Shown here: positions 1-7,113 of the stretch, in pieces
Layout of the letters: every line of letters begins with the position of its first letter
How positions within the stretch are numbered: the stretch's first letter is position 1
Assembly (NCBI GenBank): GCA_964599565.1
Contig: CAZRFE010000064.1
Span: 1-14,806, forward strand
Origin: JAJUFS01 sp964599565
GTDB lineage: Bacteria > Pseudomonadota > Gammaproteobacteria > Natronospirales > JAJUFS01
Length of the DNA: 14,806 nt
Reading direction: 5' to 3'
Notes under the pieces: model-generated
The model's input: the letters and a program-made list of their open reading frames with translations, nothing else
Database searches by the model: none
What the model was told of the DNA's origin: nothing
Position numbers and translations under genes: made by a program

Positions 1-10
1 CCCCACGACC

Positions 11-78
11 CGAGCGCCCACACAAGTCACTTGATTCAGTTTTTAAAGAGCGGCCCGGTCAGTTACAAGCGCCCCGGG
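11..78 (-). promoter_or_regulatory. rRNA operon leader: boxB-like hairpin, boxA and conserved 16S-leader motif
   Basis: Read on the minus strand, positions 52-41 give CGCTCTTTAAAA, matching the E. coli rrn antitermination boxA (TGCTCTTTAACA) at 10 of 12 bases. Just upstream is a CCCGG/CCGGG stem (arms 74-78 and 54-58) placed like boxB. Just downstream, 24-11 reads TGTGTGGGCGCTCG, which differs by one base from the motif in the E. coli 16S leader. In rrn leaders, boxA recruits NusB/NusE and the antitermination complex. The 16S gene should therefore begin shortly beyond the left edge. No rRNA gene sequence lies inside the window. Confidence 0.85.
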
Positions 79-88
79 CAGACGGACA

Positions 89-116
89 ATTCTACGCGAC
101 TCTTACATCCTGTCAA
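89..116 (-). promoter_or_regulatory. rRNA operon promoter P2
   Basis: The minus strand has a perfect -35 TTGACA (116-111), a 16-base spacer and a -10 TAGAAT (94-89). It lies between the P1-like promoter and boxA, the usual place of rrn P2. A start site near position 82 is inferred. Confidence 0.8.
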
Positions 117-177
117 TAGCCGGTGGGGAAATCTTGCCTCACCTCCGGTTTCTTCCAACCCGCGTTCCCTGCGAGAG

Positions 178-245
178 GCGCGCATTATAGGGGGTCAGGA
201 TAAAGCGTCAACACCCTTGCAGCGCTTTTTCGAATTATTTGTTTC
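178..245 (-). promoter_or_regulatory. rRNA operon promoter P1 with AT-rich upstream element
   Basis: The minus strand has -35 TTGACG (211-206), a 16-base spacer and a perfect -10 TATAAT (189-184). A GCGCGC discriminator (183-178) follows. GC-rich discriminators of this kind are the hallmark of stringently controlled rrn P1 promoters (ppGpp/DksA sensitive). The short 16-base spacer is also typical of E. coli rrn P1. An AT-rich stretch upstream of the -35 (about 221-245) is where an UP element bound by the alpha C-terminal domain would lie. The start site should be near 177. Confidence 0.85.
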
Positions 246-296
246 AACTGGTAACTTCTTGCCCAACGACTTTTGCGATGCGGAAACACAACGTAC

Positions 297-1508
297 TCAT
301 TTCACGCGCAGCCGTGCAATTCTTCGCTTGCCCACCTGGAAGACCGCCTCGCTGCCTGTGCGAAATTCGAGTTTCGGATCGGACACCTTCTCCCCGTCGA
401 TCTTTACCGCCCCCTGTTTGAGCATGCGCATTGCTTCGGACGTGGACGGAACAAGCCCCGCCTCCCTGAGGAGATGTGTGAGGCCGATCAGCCCGCCCGG
501 CGAATGTACGGTCACTTCTTCAAGGTCGTCCGGCAGCGCACCCTGCTGGAATCGCGAGATGAAGGCGTCGCGCGCTTTCTCTCCGACGCCGGGGCCGTGG
601 AAACGGTCGACAATCTCGATGCCCAGCAGGAACTTGATATCGCGCGGGTTCGCGCCATCCGCCACCTGTTTTCGAAAAGCGTGAATCTCACTCATCGGCC
701 TAAAGCTCAGCAATTCGAAGTACCGCCACATCAGATCGTCCGATATCGACATGAGCTTGCCGAACATGTCGTCCGGCGCGTCCGTGATACCGACGTAGTT
801 GCCGAGTGATTTCGACATCTTCTGGACGCCGTCGAGACCTTCAAGCAGCGGCATGGTCAATACAACCTGCGGTTTCTGGCCGTAATGCTCCTGCAGCTGC
901 CGCCCGACCAGCAGGTTGAATTTCTGATCCGTGCCGCCAAGCTCCACGTCCGCTTCGAGTGCGACGGAGTCGTACCCTTGCACGAGCGGGTACAGAAATT
1001 CGTGAATCGCGATCGGCCTGTTTTCCCGGTAACGCTTCGAGAAATCATCGCGCTCAAGCATGCGCGCGACGGTGTGCTTTGCCGCGAGCTCGACGAGCCC
1101 GGCAGCGCCAAGCGGATTCATCCATTTCGAGTTGAATTCGATGCGTGTTCGGCCGGCGTCGAGGATCTTGAATACCTGGTCCTTGTACGTCTTCGCGTTG
1201 CGGGCGATGTCGTCTTTGGTCAGCGGAGGACGCGTGGCGTTCTTGCCGGTCGGATCCCCGATTCGCCCGGTAAAATCGCCGATGAGGAAAACCACCTCGT
1301 GCCCCAGGTCCTGGAACTGCTTCAGCTTGTTGATGAGAACCGTGTGGCCAAGGTGCAGGTCGGGTGCTGTCGGGTCGAAACCGGCCTTGATCCGCAACGG
1401 TTTCGCCCTTTTAAGTCGCTCGGACAACTCGTCCTCGACCAGGATTTCATCAGCGCCGCGTCGCAATATTTCCAGCGCTTCGGCCGGTGATGCTTGAGGG
1501 GAAACCAT
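297..1508 (-). CDS. tyrS: Tyrosine--tRNA ligase, type II (TyrZ-like)
   Basis: This 403-residue cytoplasmic enzyme charges tRNA-Tyr using ATP and tyrosine. It is a class I synthetase: HLGH (52-55) and KMSKS (230-234) are the two ATP signatures, and GGTDQ (191-195) belongs to the active-site fold. The C-terminal 60 or so residues form an S4 RNA-binding domain (SEAMRMLKQGAVKIDG region). Length and motifs fit the shorter type II form rather than E. coli-type TyrS. The ATG at 1508 has an AGGAG eight bases upstream (1521-1517). The gene is divergent from the M23 peptidase and lies directly upstream of the rrn promoters, an order I recall from Pseudomonas. I see no terminator between its stop and rrn P1. 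Confidence 0.97.
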   Translation of the reverse strand: MVSPQASPAEALEILRRGADEILVEDELSERLKRAKPLRIKAGFDPTAPDLHLGHTVLINKLKQFQDLGHEVVFLIGDFTGRIGDPTGKNATRPPLTKDDIARNAKTYKDQVFKILDAGRTRIEFNSKWMNPLGAAGLVELAAKHTVARMLERDDFSKRYRENRPIAIHEFLYPLVQGYDSVALEADVELGGTDQKFNLLVGRQLQEHYGQKPQVVLTMPLLEGLDGVQKMSKSLGNYVGITDAPDDMFGKLMSISDDLMWRYFELLSFRPMSEIHAFRKQVADGANPRDIKFLLGIEIVDRFHGPGVGEKARDAFISRFQQGALPDDLEEVTVHSPGGLIGLTHLLREAGLVPSTSEAMRMLKQGAVKIDGEKVSDPKLEFRTGSEAVFQVGKRRIARLRVK

Positions 1509-1540
1509 CAGAGAAGCTCCTGCTATGCTTGTAATTGTGC

Positions 1541-1657
1541 GTTACAAAGTAACTGTAATTGCCGGTTTTCCCGGGAAAAATGCTTAGTGCAAGATTGACC
1601 TCGCAATCACGCTCCGAGTACCTTTAGCCGGAATTTTTTGAGGGCGGGACGTCCCGC
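1541..1657. promoter_or_regulatory. Divergent tyrS/mepM intergenic region with three palindromes
   Basis: The 157-base divergent gap must hold promoters for both genes. It contains three perfect inverted repeats: GTTACAAAGTAAC (1541-1553), TTTTCCCGGGAAAA (1566-1579) and GCGGGACGTCCCGC (1644-1657). The third ends eight bases before the mepM start, where a ribosome binding site would be, so it could be an RNA hairpin or an operator. A TTGACC at 1595-1600 is a possible -35 toward mepM, but I cannot pair it with a good -10. No known regulator is assigned. Confidence 0.35.
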
Positions 1658-1665
1658 ATCTGCAC

Positions 1666-3000
1666 ATGAAGCCAGATTATAAGTCACCGGAGGGTTCCGG
1701 CAGCCGCAGGCGCCGTTCCAGCCGTCACCGTTATGTCGTTGGCGCGGTATTTGCCAGCGTTTTCGTCGCATTCCTCGCCAGCGTTTCGTCTGATCCTGCG
1801 CGTTCCGAAACAGACATAACGCAGTTCGCCGGCGGCGATGTCCGCGCCCTGGAATTGCCGCCGCTGACGGAATCATCACCGTCGGTTGCGCTGACCCGCA
1901 AGGTCCGTGAACTCGAACTCATCGTGCAGCCGGGCGACTCTCTCGCGGCGCTGTTCGCGCAGAATGGAATCTCCGCCAGCGACCTGCACGAGATCATGAA
2001 ACTCGGCAGTTCCGCACGGCAGCTTCAAAAGCTGCGCCCCGGCGAACGGGTCAGGCTCGGCGTTGATGAAGACGGCAAGCTGCGTTCGCTGGCAACGACC
2101 ATCGAAGACGCGCAACGACTTGAAGTCGTGCGGCTCGCCGACGGATTCAAGCTCGTTGAGAAGGCTCTGCCCGTACAGCGCCAGGTGCGTGTCGCCAGCG
2201 GCAGCATTCAGTCCTCGCTCTACCAGGCGGGTTACGACGCGGGTCTTTCCGATGCGCTCATCATGAGCCTTGCAAACATCTTCGGCTGGGATATCGACTT
2301 CGCGCTGGATATTCGTGCGGGCGATCAGTTCCGTGTGATCTACGAGGAGATTTACCGCGACGGCGAGAAGGTTCGGGACGGCAACATTCTCGCAGCGACA
2401 TTCATCAACGATGGCCGCGAGTTGAACGCCGTGCGTTTCGAGGATGAAAACGGTGACGCCGCCTATTACTCGCCCGACGGCAAACCCATGCGCAAGGCAT
2501 TCCTGCGCGCGCCACTGAATTTTTCCTACGTCAGCTCCGGGTTCAATCCGAAGCGGTTCCATCCCGTGCTGAAGCGCGTGAAGGCACACAACGGCATCGA
2601 TTATCGCGCGCCGGCGGGTACGCCCGTCTACGCCGCAGGTGATGGTCGCGTGATTCGTTCTGCGTATGACAAGTACAACGGAAATCACGTGTTCATACAG
2701 CACGGACAAAGCTACGTTACGAAGTATCTGCATTTCACGCGCCGCGCCGTGAAGAACGGCGAACGCGTCACGCAAGGCCAGGTGATTGGATATGTAGGCA
2801 GCACGGGACTTTCCACGGCGCCGCACCTGCATTACGAATTCCTCGTGAACGGCGTACACCGGAATCCACGCACGGTGAAACTGCCGGACGCGGAACCGCT
2901 GCCGGAGAAATACCGCGCGCAGTTTGCCGCTGCAAGCGGACCGCTGCTGCGCCAGCTGGATCTGCTTGAGCCGAGCGCGCGCGTTGCGGTCGCCCCGTAG
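1666..3000 (+). CDS. mepM: M23-family murein DD-endopeptidase, MepM-like, membrane anchored
   Basis: This 444-residue protein is almost the length of E. coli MepM (440), a periplasmic zinc endopeptidase that opens peptide cross-links for wall growth. The N-terminus is cytosolic and strongly basic (RRRRSSRHR, 14-22), followed by one membrane segment (24-41). An OapA/LysM-like domain follows (about 84-133, with LQPGDSL-type residues) and then a connecting beta domain (165-275). The C-terminal LytM domain (about 290-400) has the metal and catalytic residues HNGID (H308, D312), H356 in YLHF, and HLH (387-389). An in-frame stop at 1639 and the position of the membrane segment support the ATG at 1666, although no Shine-Dalgarno precedes it and a palindrome lies there instead. 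The gene runs straight into anmK. Confidence 0.92.
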   Translation: MKPDYKSPEGSGSRRRRSSRHRYVVGAVFASVFVAFLASVSSDPARSETDITQFAGGDVRALELPPLTESSPSVALTRKVRELELIVQPGDSLAALFAQNGISASDLHEIMKLGSSARQLQKLRPGERVRLGVDEDGKLRSLATTIEDAQRLEVVRLADGFKLVEKALPVQRQVRVASGSIQSSLYQAGYDAGLSDALIMSLANIFGWDIDFALDIRAGDQFRVIYEEIYRDGEKVRDGNILAATFINDGRELNAVRFEDENGDAAYYSPDGKPMRKAFLRAPLNFSYVSSGFNPKRFHPVLKRVKAHNGIDYRAPAGTPVYAAGDGRVIRSAYDKYNGNHVFIQHGQSYVTKYLHFTRRAVKNGERVTQGQVIGYVGSTGLSTAPHLHYEFLVNGVHRNPRTVKLPDAEPLPEKYRAQFAAASGPLLRQLDLLEPSARVAVAP

Positions 3001-3010
3001 GAGCGCCTCG

Positions 3011-4099
3011 ATGCCCGAACTGTTTGTCGGGCTGATGTCCGGTACCAGCCTCGACGGTATCGATGCGGTACTGGCGGACTTCACTTCGGGCGTCACCGTC
3101 ATTCATGCGGCGACAACACCGTTTCCCGACGACCTTCGCGATACCCTGCAGGCAATAATTGAAAATCCCGCATCGCTCTCGCTTGAGGAGGCGGGCGTTG
3201 CCGATGCACGGCTCGGTATTGCGTATGCCGCTGTCGTGCAGAAACTGCTGGAGGACGCGCACATCGATCCTGCGCGGATCGTCGCCATCGGCAGCCATGG
3301 CCAGACGATCTTCCACAGTCCTGCCACGACACCGCCATTCACCTGGCAGCTGGGCGATCCCAACCGTATCGCTGCGCTGACAGGCATTCCCGTCGTCGCG
3401 GATTTCCGGCGCATGGACATGGCTGTCGGCGGTCAGGGTGCGCCGCTGGTTCCGGCCTTTCATGCGGCGATGTTCAGCAGCAGGAAAGAGTCGCGCGTCG
3501 TGGTGAATATCGGCGGCATTGCAAACATCACGCGACTCGATCCAGTCGTGACCGGTTACGACACAGGACCCGGCAACGGGCTGATGGACGCCTGGATTCA
3601 ACACCGGCGCGGTGAACGATTCGATCGTGATGGCAAGTGGGCTGCGTCCGGCAACGTCGATGAGACGTTGCTCGGAACACTCCTCGCGGAGCCTTTCTTC
3701 CGGCAACCGCCACCGCGCAGCACGGGGCGCGAGCTGTTCAACCGCCAGTGGCTGCTGCAACACCTCGCAGCACGCAACATCCGTGACGAAGACGTGCAGG
3801 CCACGTTGCTGGCACTGACAGTCGAAAGCATTGCGCATGAAGTTCGCCGCGGTGACGTGCAGCGTGTGCTGTTGTGCGGCGGCGGTGCGCGCAATGGCGC
3901 CCTTCGCGATGCTCTCGCTGTCGCGCTGAACCCTCTACCGGTGGAAACAACCGATCAGTACGGACTGAACGCCGACTTCGTCGAAGCATCGGCCTTTGCC
4001 TGGCTTGCCCGTGAACGCCTCGCGGGGCGCACCGGCAATCTGCCCTCCGTCACGGGCGCGGATCGCGCCGTGCCGCTTGGCGCCATCTATCACCCCTGA
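3011..4099 (+). CDS. anmK: Anhydro-N-acetylmuramic acid kinase
   Basis: This 362-residue cytosolic enzyme hydrolyses the 1,6-anhydro ring of anhMurNAc and phosphorylates it to MurNAc-6-P, a step in peptidoglycan recycling. Family signatures are GLMSGTSLDG (7-16, ATP loop), GSHGQT (94-99), TWQLGDPNRIA (111-121), GGQGAPLVP (140-148), NIGGIANIT (166-174) and GYDTGPGN (182-189). D184 in the last motif is the likely general base. The length is normal. The ATG at 3011 is chosen because AGGAG (2999-3003) lies seven bases upstream and overlaps the mepM stop. The ten-base gap indicates one mRNA that encodes wall cleavage followed by salvage of turnover products. The gene ends convergently against the erpA terminator. 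Confidence 0.96.
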   Translation: MPELFVGLMSGTSLDGIDAVLADFTSGVTVIHAATTPFPDDLRDTLQAIIENPASLSLEEAGVADARLGIAYAAVVQKLLEDAHIDPARIVAIGSHGQTIFHSPATTPPFTWQLGDPNRIAALTGIPVVADFRRMDMAVGGQGAPLVPAFHAAMFSSRKESRVVVNIGGIANITRLDPVVTGYDTGPGNGLMDAWIQHRRGERFDRDGKWAASGNVDETLLGTLLAEPFFRQPPPRSTGRELFNRQWLLQHLAARNIRDEDVQATLLALTVESIAHEVRRGDVQRVLLCGGGARNGALRDALAVALNPLPVETTDQYGLNADFVEASAFAWLARERLAGRTGNLPSVTGADRAVPLGAIYHP

Positions 4100-4109
4100 A
4101 CGGTCGCGC

Positions 4110-4137
4110 AAAAAAAAACGCCACGTTTCCGCGGCGT
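4110..4137 (-). terminator. Intrinsic terminator of the erpA operon
   Basis: Minus-strand arms ACGCCGCG (4137-4130) and CGTGGCGT (4125-4118) pair over eight positions, with one G-U pair, around a GAAA tetraloop. A run of at least eight T residues follows. It lies about 20 bases past the erpA stop. In the other direction the hairpin has only a short CTTTC tail, so it may work less well for anmK. Confidence 0.88.
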
Positions 4138-4158
4138 CTTTCGAACTTCGTGAAACTC

Positions 4159-4518
4159 TCAGATCGAGAACGACGACCCGCAGCCGCAGGTCGTTGAAGC
4201 GTTGGGATTGCGAATGACGAACTGCGCACCTTCAAGATCTTCCTTGTAATCGATCTCCGCGCCCACCAGGTACTGGAAACTCATCGGGTCCACGAGCAGC
4301 ACGACGCCGCCGTTCTCGACCTGCGTGTCGCCTTCCGCTACTTCTTCATCAAACGTGAACCCATACTGGAATCCCGAGCAGCCGCCACCGCTGACGAAAA
4401 CGCGCAGCTTCAGGCTGTCGTTCGCTTCTTCCTCGATCAGTTCCCTGACCTTGCGTGCCGCCGCGTCGGTGAACAACAGCGGAGACACGTTGGCAGGGTC
4501 ATGCGTGTGTACGGTCAT
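4159..4518 (-). CDS. erpA: Iron-sulfur cluster insertion protein ErpA (A-type carrier)
   Basis: This 119-residue protein belongs to the HesB/IscA/ErpA family. It delivers [4Fe-4S] or [2Fe-2S] clusters to apoproteins, including isoprenoid-synthesis enzymes in E. coli. The three ligand cysteines are present: C47 in GGGCSGF and C111/C113 in the TTCGCGSSF tail. The frame stays open upstream to 4665, but that extension overlaps the bactofilin gene and has no family similarity. The ATG at 4518 gives the normal length and the usual short N-terminus before SPLLFTDAAARKV. Its ribosome binding site is weak. It is the last gene of a leftward operon, 55 bases after the bactofilin and just before a strong terminator. 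Confidence 0.95.
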   Translation of the reverse strand: MTVHTHDPANVSPLLFTDAAARKVRELIEEEANDSLKLRVFVSGGGCSGFQYGFTFDEEVAEGDTQVENGGVVLLVDPMSFQYLVGAEIDYKEDLEGAQFVIRNPNASTTCGCGSSFSI

Positions 4519-4573
4519 GTTCGCGATTTCTCGATGGGACAGTGTGCATTTTACCAGTTGATGCTGTTTCGGG

Positions 4574-5020
4574 TCATCCGGCGCCCTGGCCGCTGTTTGC
4601 TGCATCCGCATCGGTGGCTTTCCCGCCGTTGTTCTCATGCTTGAGCGCGAGCATCGGTTGCCCACCCGGCTTGTGCACGAGCTTGCCGTTCACGGTTGCA
4701 CCGGCTTCCATGCGTATGAGGTTGTAGTAGACGTTGCCTTCGACCTTCGCCTTGGTGCCGAGCTCGACGCGCTCGCTGGCGTAGACGTCGCCCTTGACCA
4801 TGCCATTCAGCATGACTTCCGGTACGCGCACCTCGCCCTGCACCTGGCCGCGTTCGCTGATCGACAGCCGTGATCCGGCGTCGCGCGCGTTCACGTTGCC
4901 TTCGATCAGGCCGTCGACGTGCAATCCGCCTTCGAAATGAATATCGCCGACGATTTTCGTGTTATGCCCCACCAGCGTATCCATGTGAGGGATCTTGCGC
5001 TTGTTGCCACCACCCAGCAT
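4574..5020 (-). CDS. Bactofilin (polymer-forming cytoskeletal protein)
   Basis: This 148-residue protein has the bactofilin (DUF583) core at about 12-115. Short beta strands with repeated glycine and hydrophobic residues (GDIHFEGGLHVDGLIEGNV, then GQVQGEVRV, GMVKGDVY, AKVEGNVYY) wind into a right-handed beta helix. Bactofilins polymerise without nucleotide on the inner face of the membrane and help place wall enzymes. The N-terminus (MLGGGNKRK) is short and basic; the C-terminal tail (about 122-148) is glycine and asparagine rich and probably disordered. GGAGG eight bases before the ATG is an excellent ribosome binding site. It starts 17 bases after the upstream coiled-coil gene, so the two are almost certainly cotranscribed. 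Confidence 0.93.
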   Translation of the reverse strand: MLGGGNKRKIPHMDTLVGHNTKIVGDIHFEGGLHVDGLIEGNVNARDAGSRLSISERGQVQGEVRVPEVMLNGMVKGDVYASERVELGTKAKVEGNVYYNLIRMEAGATVNGKLVHKPGGQPMLALKHENNGGKATDADAANSGQGAG

Positions 5021-5037
5021 CGGGTCTACCTCCCAGC

Positions 5038-5757
5038 TCAGCTGCTTGCTTCATTCCATTCAAGGGTCCGGCGAATCGCATCCGCTGCGCGCCCGCCGGG
5101 AAGTACGGCGATGTCCACGCGTGCCGGTGTGAAACCGTCCGGCAGGCGAAGGTCGCCTTCGAAATTCTGGAAATACTTGAACGAGTAATTGAATTCGTCC
5201 TTGTCGCCCGTCACAAGTTCCGGCAGCGACAGGCTGACCGGCTGCCCCTCGCGCACGCCGTGAATCACGACGTCGACTCGCCCGGTTGCCCGCCGGTCGT
5301 GCTTGATCGCCTGGATCAACACGAGGCGGTAGTGAAAGAGATTCTCCGCCGGTCCGCTCGCCAGCCGGAAACTCTGGATGCGCAGCCCTGCCTGCGCATC
5401 CTCCGGGGAAACGATGCCGCGATAGAAGGCAAGTTCCTCGCGCAGTTCCAGCACCTCGTCCTGCATTGCGGAGAGGTTTGTCTGCACCTGCTCGCGAGCC
5501 TCGCGATCAATCTCGCTCGAGCGTTCAAGCAAGGCGATTCGTTCGCGCAGTTCGCGGTTCTGGCGTTCGAGCGTACCAAGCTCGACCTCGCGTCGCTCGC
5601 TTTCGCGTTCCGCGTTGGCGGCGTCAAAGCCCGCGCGCAGGCGTCCGAACTCGAAGGCGCCCGCGATCGTTGCAACGGCAAGCACGGCGAGCAGCGTGTA
5701 GATCACGCCGTTTCGCAGCGGCCGGTGCGGCCTTACCACCATCCTGTGTCGCGTCAT
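5038..5757 (-). CDS. Single-pass membrane coiled-coil protein, DUF6776-like
   Basis: This 239-residue protein of unknown function has a short basic N-terminus (1-16), one membrane segment (about 18-37), a long charged heptad-like coiled coil (about 44-114, rich in E, R and L) and a C-terminal beta-rich domain (about 122-222). The positive-inside rule puts the coiled coil and beta domain in the periplasm. It resembles a gammaproteobacterial family, DUF6776 as I recall it, encoded next to bactofilin and erpA. The ATG at 5757 has only a weak G-rich upstream sequence; the next in-frame ATG (5742) is no better. The bactofilin follows at once, so a scaffold or anchor role for it is an inference from context. 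Confidence 0.8.
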   Translation of the reverse strand: MTRHRMVVRPHRPLRNGVIYTLLAVLAVATIAGAFEFGRLRAGFDAANAERESERREVELGTLERQNRELRERIALLERSSEIDREAREQVQTNLSAMQDEVLELREELAFYRGIVSPEDAQAGLRIQSFRLASGPAENLFHYRLVLIQAIKHDRRATGRVDVVIHGVREGQPVSLSLPELVTGDKDEFNYSFKYFQNFEGDLRLPDGFTPARVDIAVLPGGRAADAIRRTLEWNEASS

Positions 5758-5843
5758 GCATGCCCCCGGATTCGACTGACGCGGAGTTTACCGTGCGAAT
5801 GGCGCACGATGGAATGCGCCGCAACGGAACTGCTACAGAGCCG

Positions 5844-5849
5844 TATAAT
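5844..5849 (+). promoter_or_regulatory. Possible -10 element of hemJ
   Basis: A perfect TATAAT lies 45 bases before the hemJ start. No convincing -35 is found 16-18 bases upstream and there is no extended -10, so this is only a candidate. Confidence 0.35.
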
Positions 5850-5894
5850 GTTTTTCCGCATTACCAAGACAATGAAGAATTCAAGGAGTTTCAA

Positions 5895-6332
5895 ATGTCC
5901 TCGCATCCGTTTCCCTGGCTGCTGGCGCTGCACCTCGTGTTCATGGTCGTGTGGTTCGCGGGCCTGTTCTACCTGCCGCGCCTGTTCGTGTATCACGCGC
6001 TGGCTGAAGACTCGGCAGGGCGCGAACGGTTCAAGGTGATGGAGCGGAAACTGCTCGTCATGACGCACATCGGCATGGCGCTCACCTGGGCATTCGGCAT
6101 CGCGATGCTCGCCAGTTACGCCTGGAGCGCGTATTCGAGTTCCGGGTGGCTGCACACGAAACTTGCGCTGCTGCTGCTGCTCACCGGCTATACCATCTGG
6201 TGCGCACGTATCGTGCGGCAGTTCCGTACGGATGCGAACACGCGCAGCCACGTCTGGTATCGCTGGTTCAATGAAGTTCCCGCGATATTTCTCGTCGCGA
6301 TCGTGCTGCTCGCTGTCTTGAAACCGTTCTGA
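5895..6332 (+). CDS. hemJ: Protoporphyrinogen IX oxidase HemJ
   Basis: This 145-residue inner-membrane protein has four predicted helices (about 8-27, 54-76, 86-106, 124-142). The family signature WFAGLFYLPRLFVYH (20-34) is present, with H13 in the first helix, ERKLL (50-54), the WLHTKL motif (H87, K89) and the ending RWFNEVPAIFL...KPF. HemJ performs the six-electron oxidation of protoporphyrinogen IX to protoporphyrin IX, the penultimate haem step, in bacteria without HemG or HemY. The ATG at 5895 is chosen over longer options because AAGGAG lies six bases upstream and it gives the normal HemJ length; an in-frame extension to 5466 would run across the divergent gene. A peroxiredoxin gene follows on the same strand. 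Confidence 0.93.
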   Translation: MSSHPFPWLLALHLVFMVVWFAGLFYLPRLFVYHALAEDSAGRERFKVMERKLLVMTHIGMALTWAFGIAMLASYAWSAYSSSGWLHTKLALLLLLTGYTIWCARIVRQFRTDANTRSHVWYRWFNEVPAIFLVAIVLLAVLKPF

Positions 6333-6349
6333 TTGTCCCAAGTTCGATC

Positions 6350-6358
6350 TGTTACAAT
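6350..6358 (+). promoter_or_regulatory. Extended -10 promoter candidate for the peroxiredoxin gene
   Basis: TGTTACAAT matches an extended -10 (TGnTATAAT with one mismatch). It begins 18 bases after the hemJ stop and lies about 80 bases before the next start. No good -35 is seen at 17 bases, which extended -10 promoters tolerate. The peroxiredoxin may therefore have its own promoter. Confidence 0.45.
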
Positions 6359-6435
6359 TCGCGGTTCTCCAGCGATTGTCACGGCGATATCGCGCGGAAC
6401 CGTGTTCAAGGAATCACCACCCAGAGGAGGCAAAC

Positions 6436-7041
6436 ATGAGCGTACTGGTAGGCCGCAAGGCACCTGACTTCACCTGCGCCGCGGTGCTCGGCGACGGCTC
6501 CATCGTCGACGATTTCAACTTCCTGGAAGACACCAAGGGCAAGTACCGCCTTGTGTTCTTCTATCCGCTCGACTTCACGTTCGTCTGTCCGTCGGAACTG
6601 ATCGCGCTTGATCACCGGATGGAAGAATTCCGCTCGCGCAATGTCGAGGTCATCAGTGTTTCCATCGACAGCCAGTTCACGCACAACGCCTGGCGCAACA
6701 CGTCCGTGAACAACGGCGGCATCGGAGCGGTGACGTACACCATGGCCGCGGACGTCACGCACCAGATCGCGCGCGACTTCGGCGTCGAGACGCCGGACGG
6801 CGCGGTCGCGTTCCGCGGCGCATTCCTGATCGACACGAACGGCATCGTCCGCCACCAGGTCGTCAACGATCTGCCGCTCGGCCGCAACATCGACGAGCTC
6901 GTGCGCATGGTCGACGCACTGCAGTTCTTCGAGGAAAACGGCGAGGTGTGCCCGGCCGGCTGGCAGAAGGGCAAGGCCGGCATGAAGGCCGACCCGAAGG
7001 GCGTGGCTGACTATCTCGCGAAGGAAGCGGAAAACCTGTAA
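6436..7041 (+). CDS. Typical 2-Cys peroxiredoxin (AhpC/Prx1 family)
   Basis: This 201-residue cytosolic thiol peroxidase reduces H2O2 and organic peroxides. The active-site motif PLDFTFVCP (44-52) contains T48 and the peroxidatic C51; R127 (AFRGAF) completes the usual triad. The resolving cysteine is C172 in GEVCPAGW. Length and both cysteines fit the AhpC/Prx1 class. GAGGAGG (6424-6430) five bases before the ATG fixes the start. No AhpF reductase is adjacent, so the electron donor (AhpF elsewhere, or thioredoxin) cannot be told from the window. Its place between hemJ and bacterioferritin fits protection against iron-driven peroxide chemistry. A terminator follows about 25 bases after the stop. 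Confidence 0.94.
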   Translation: MSVLVGRKAPDFTCAAVLGDGSIVDDFNFLEDTKGKYRLVFFYPLDFTFVCPSELIALDHRMEEFRSRNVEVISVSIDSQFTHNAWRNTSVNNGGIGAVTYTMAADVTHQIARDFGVETPDGAVAFRGAFLIDTNGIVRHQVVNDLPLGRNIDELVRMVDALQFFEENGEVCPAGWQKGKAGMKADPKGVADYLAKEAENL

Positions 7042-7065
7042 CAGGTATCGCGCATCCGGCAAACG

Positions 7066-7097
7066 AAAACGCCGCCTTTCCAGGCGGCGTTTTTTTT
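7066..7097. terminator. Bidirectional terminator between peroxiredoxin and bfr
   Basis: A perfect stem (arms 7066-7076 and 7083-7093, core ACGCCGCC/GGCGGCGT) encloses a six-base TTTCCA loop. The plus side ends in eight T (7090-7097) and the minus side in a run of four T. It sits between two convergent genes and is stronger for the peroxiredoxin. Confidence 0.9.
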
Positions 7098-7113
7098 ACG
7101 TGCTCGGGCGCGG

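Noticed and set aside
1876..3838. Long minus-strand frames opposite mepM and anmK
   Set aside because: Both plus-strand genes have complete catalytic motifs; the antisense products match nothing I know and cross gene borders.
4870..6039. A 389-codon plus-strand frame across the bactofilin, the coiled-coil gene and the hemJ start
   Set aside because: It overlaps three genes that are supported by ribosome binding sites and family motifs.
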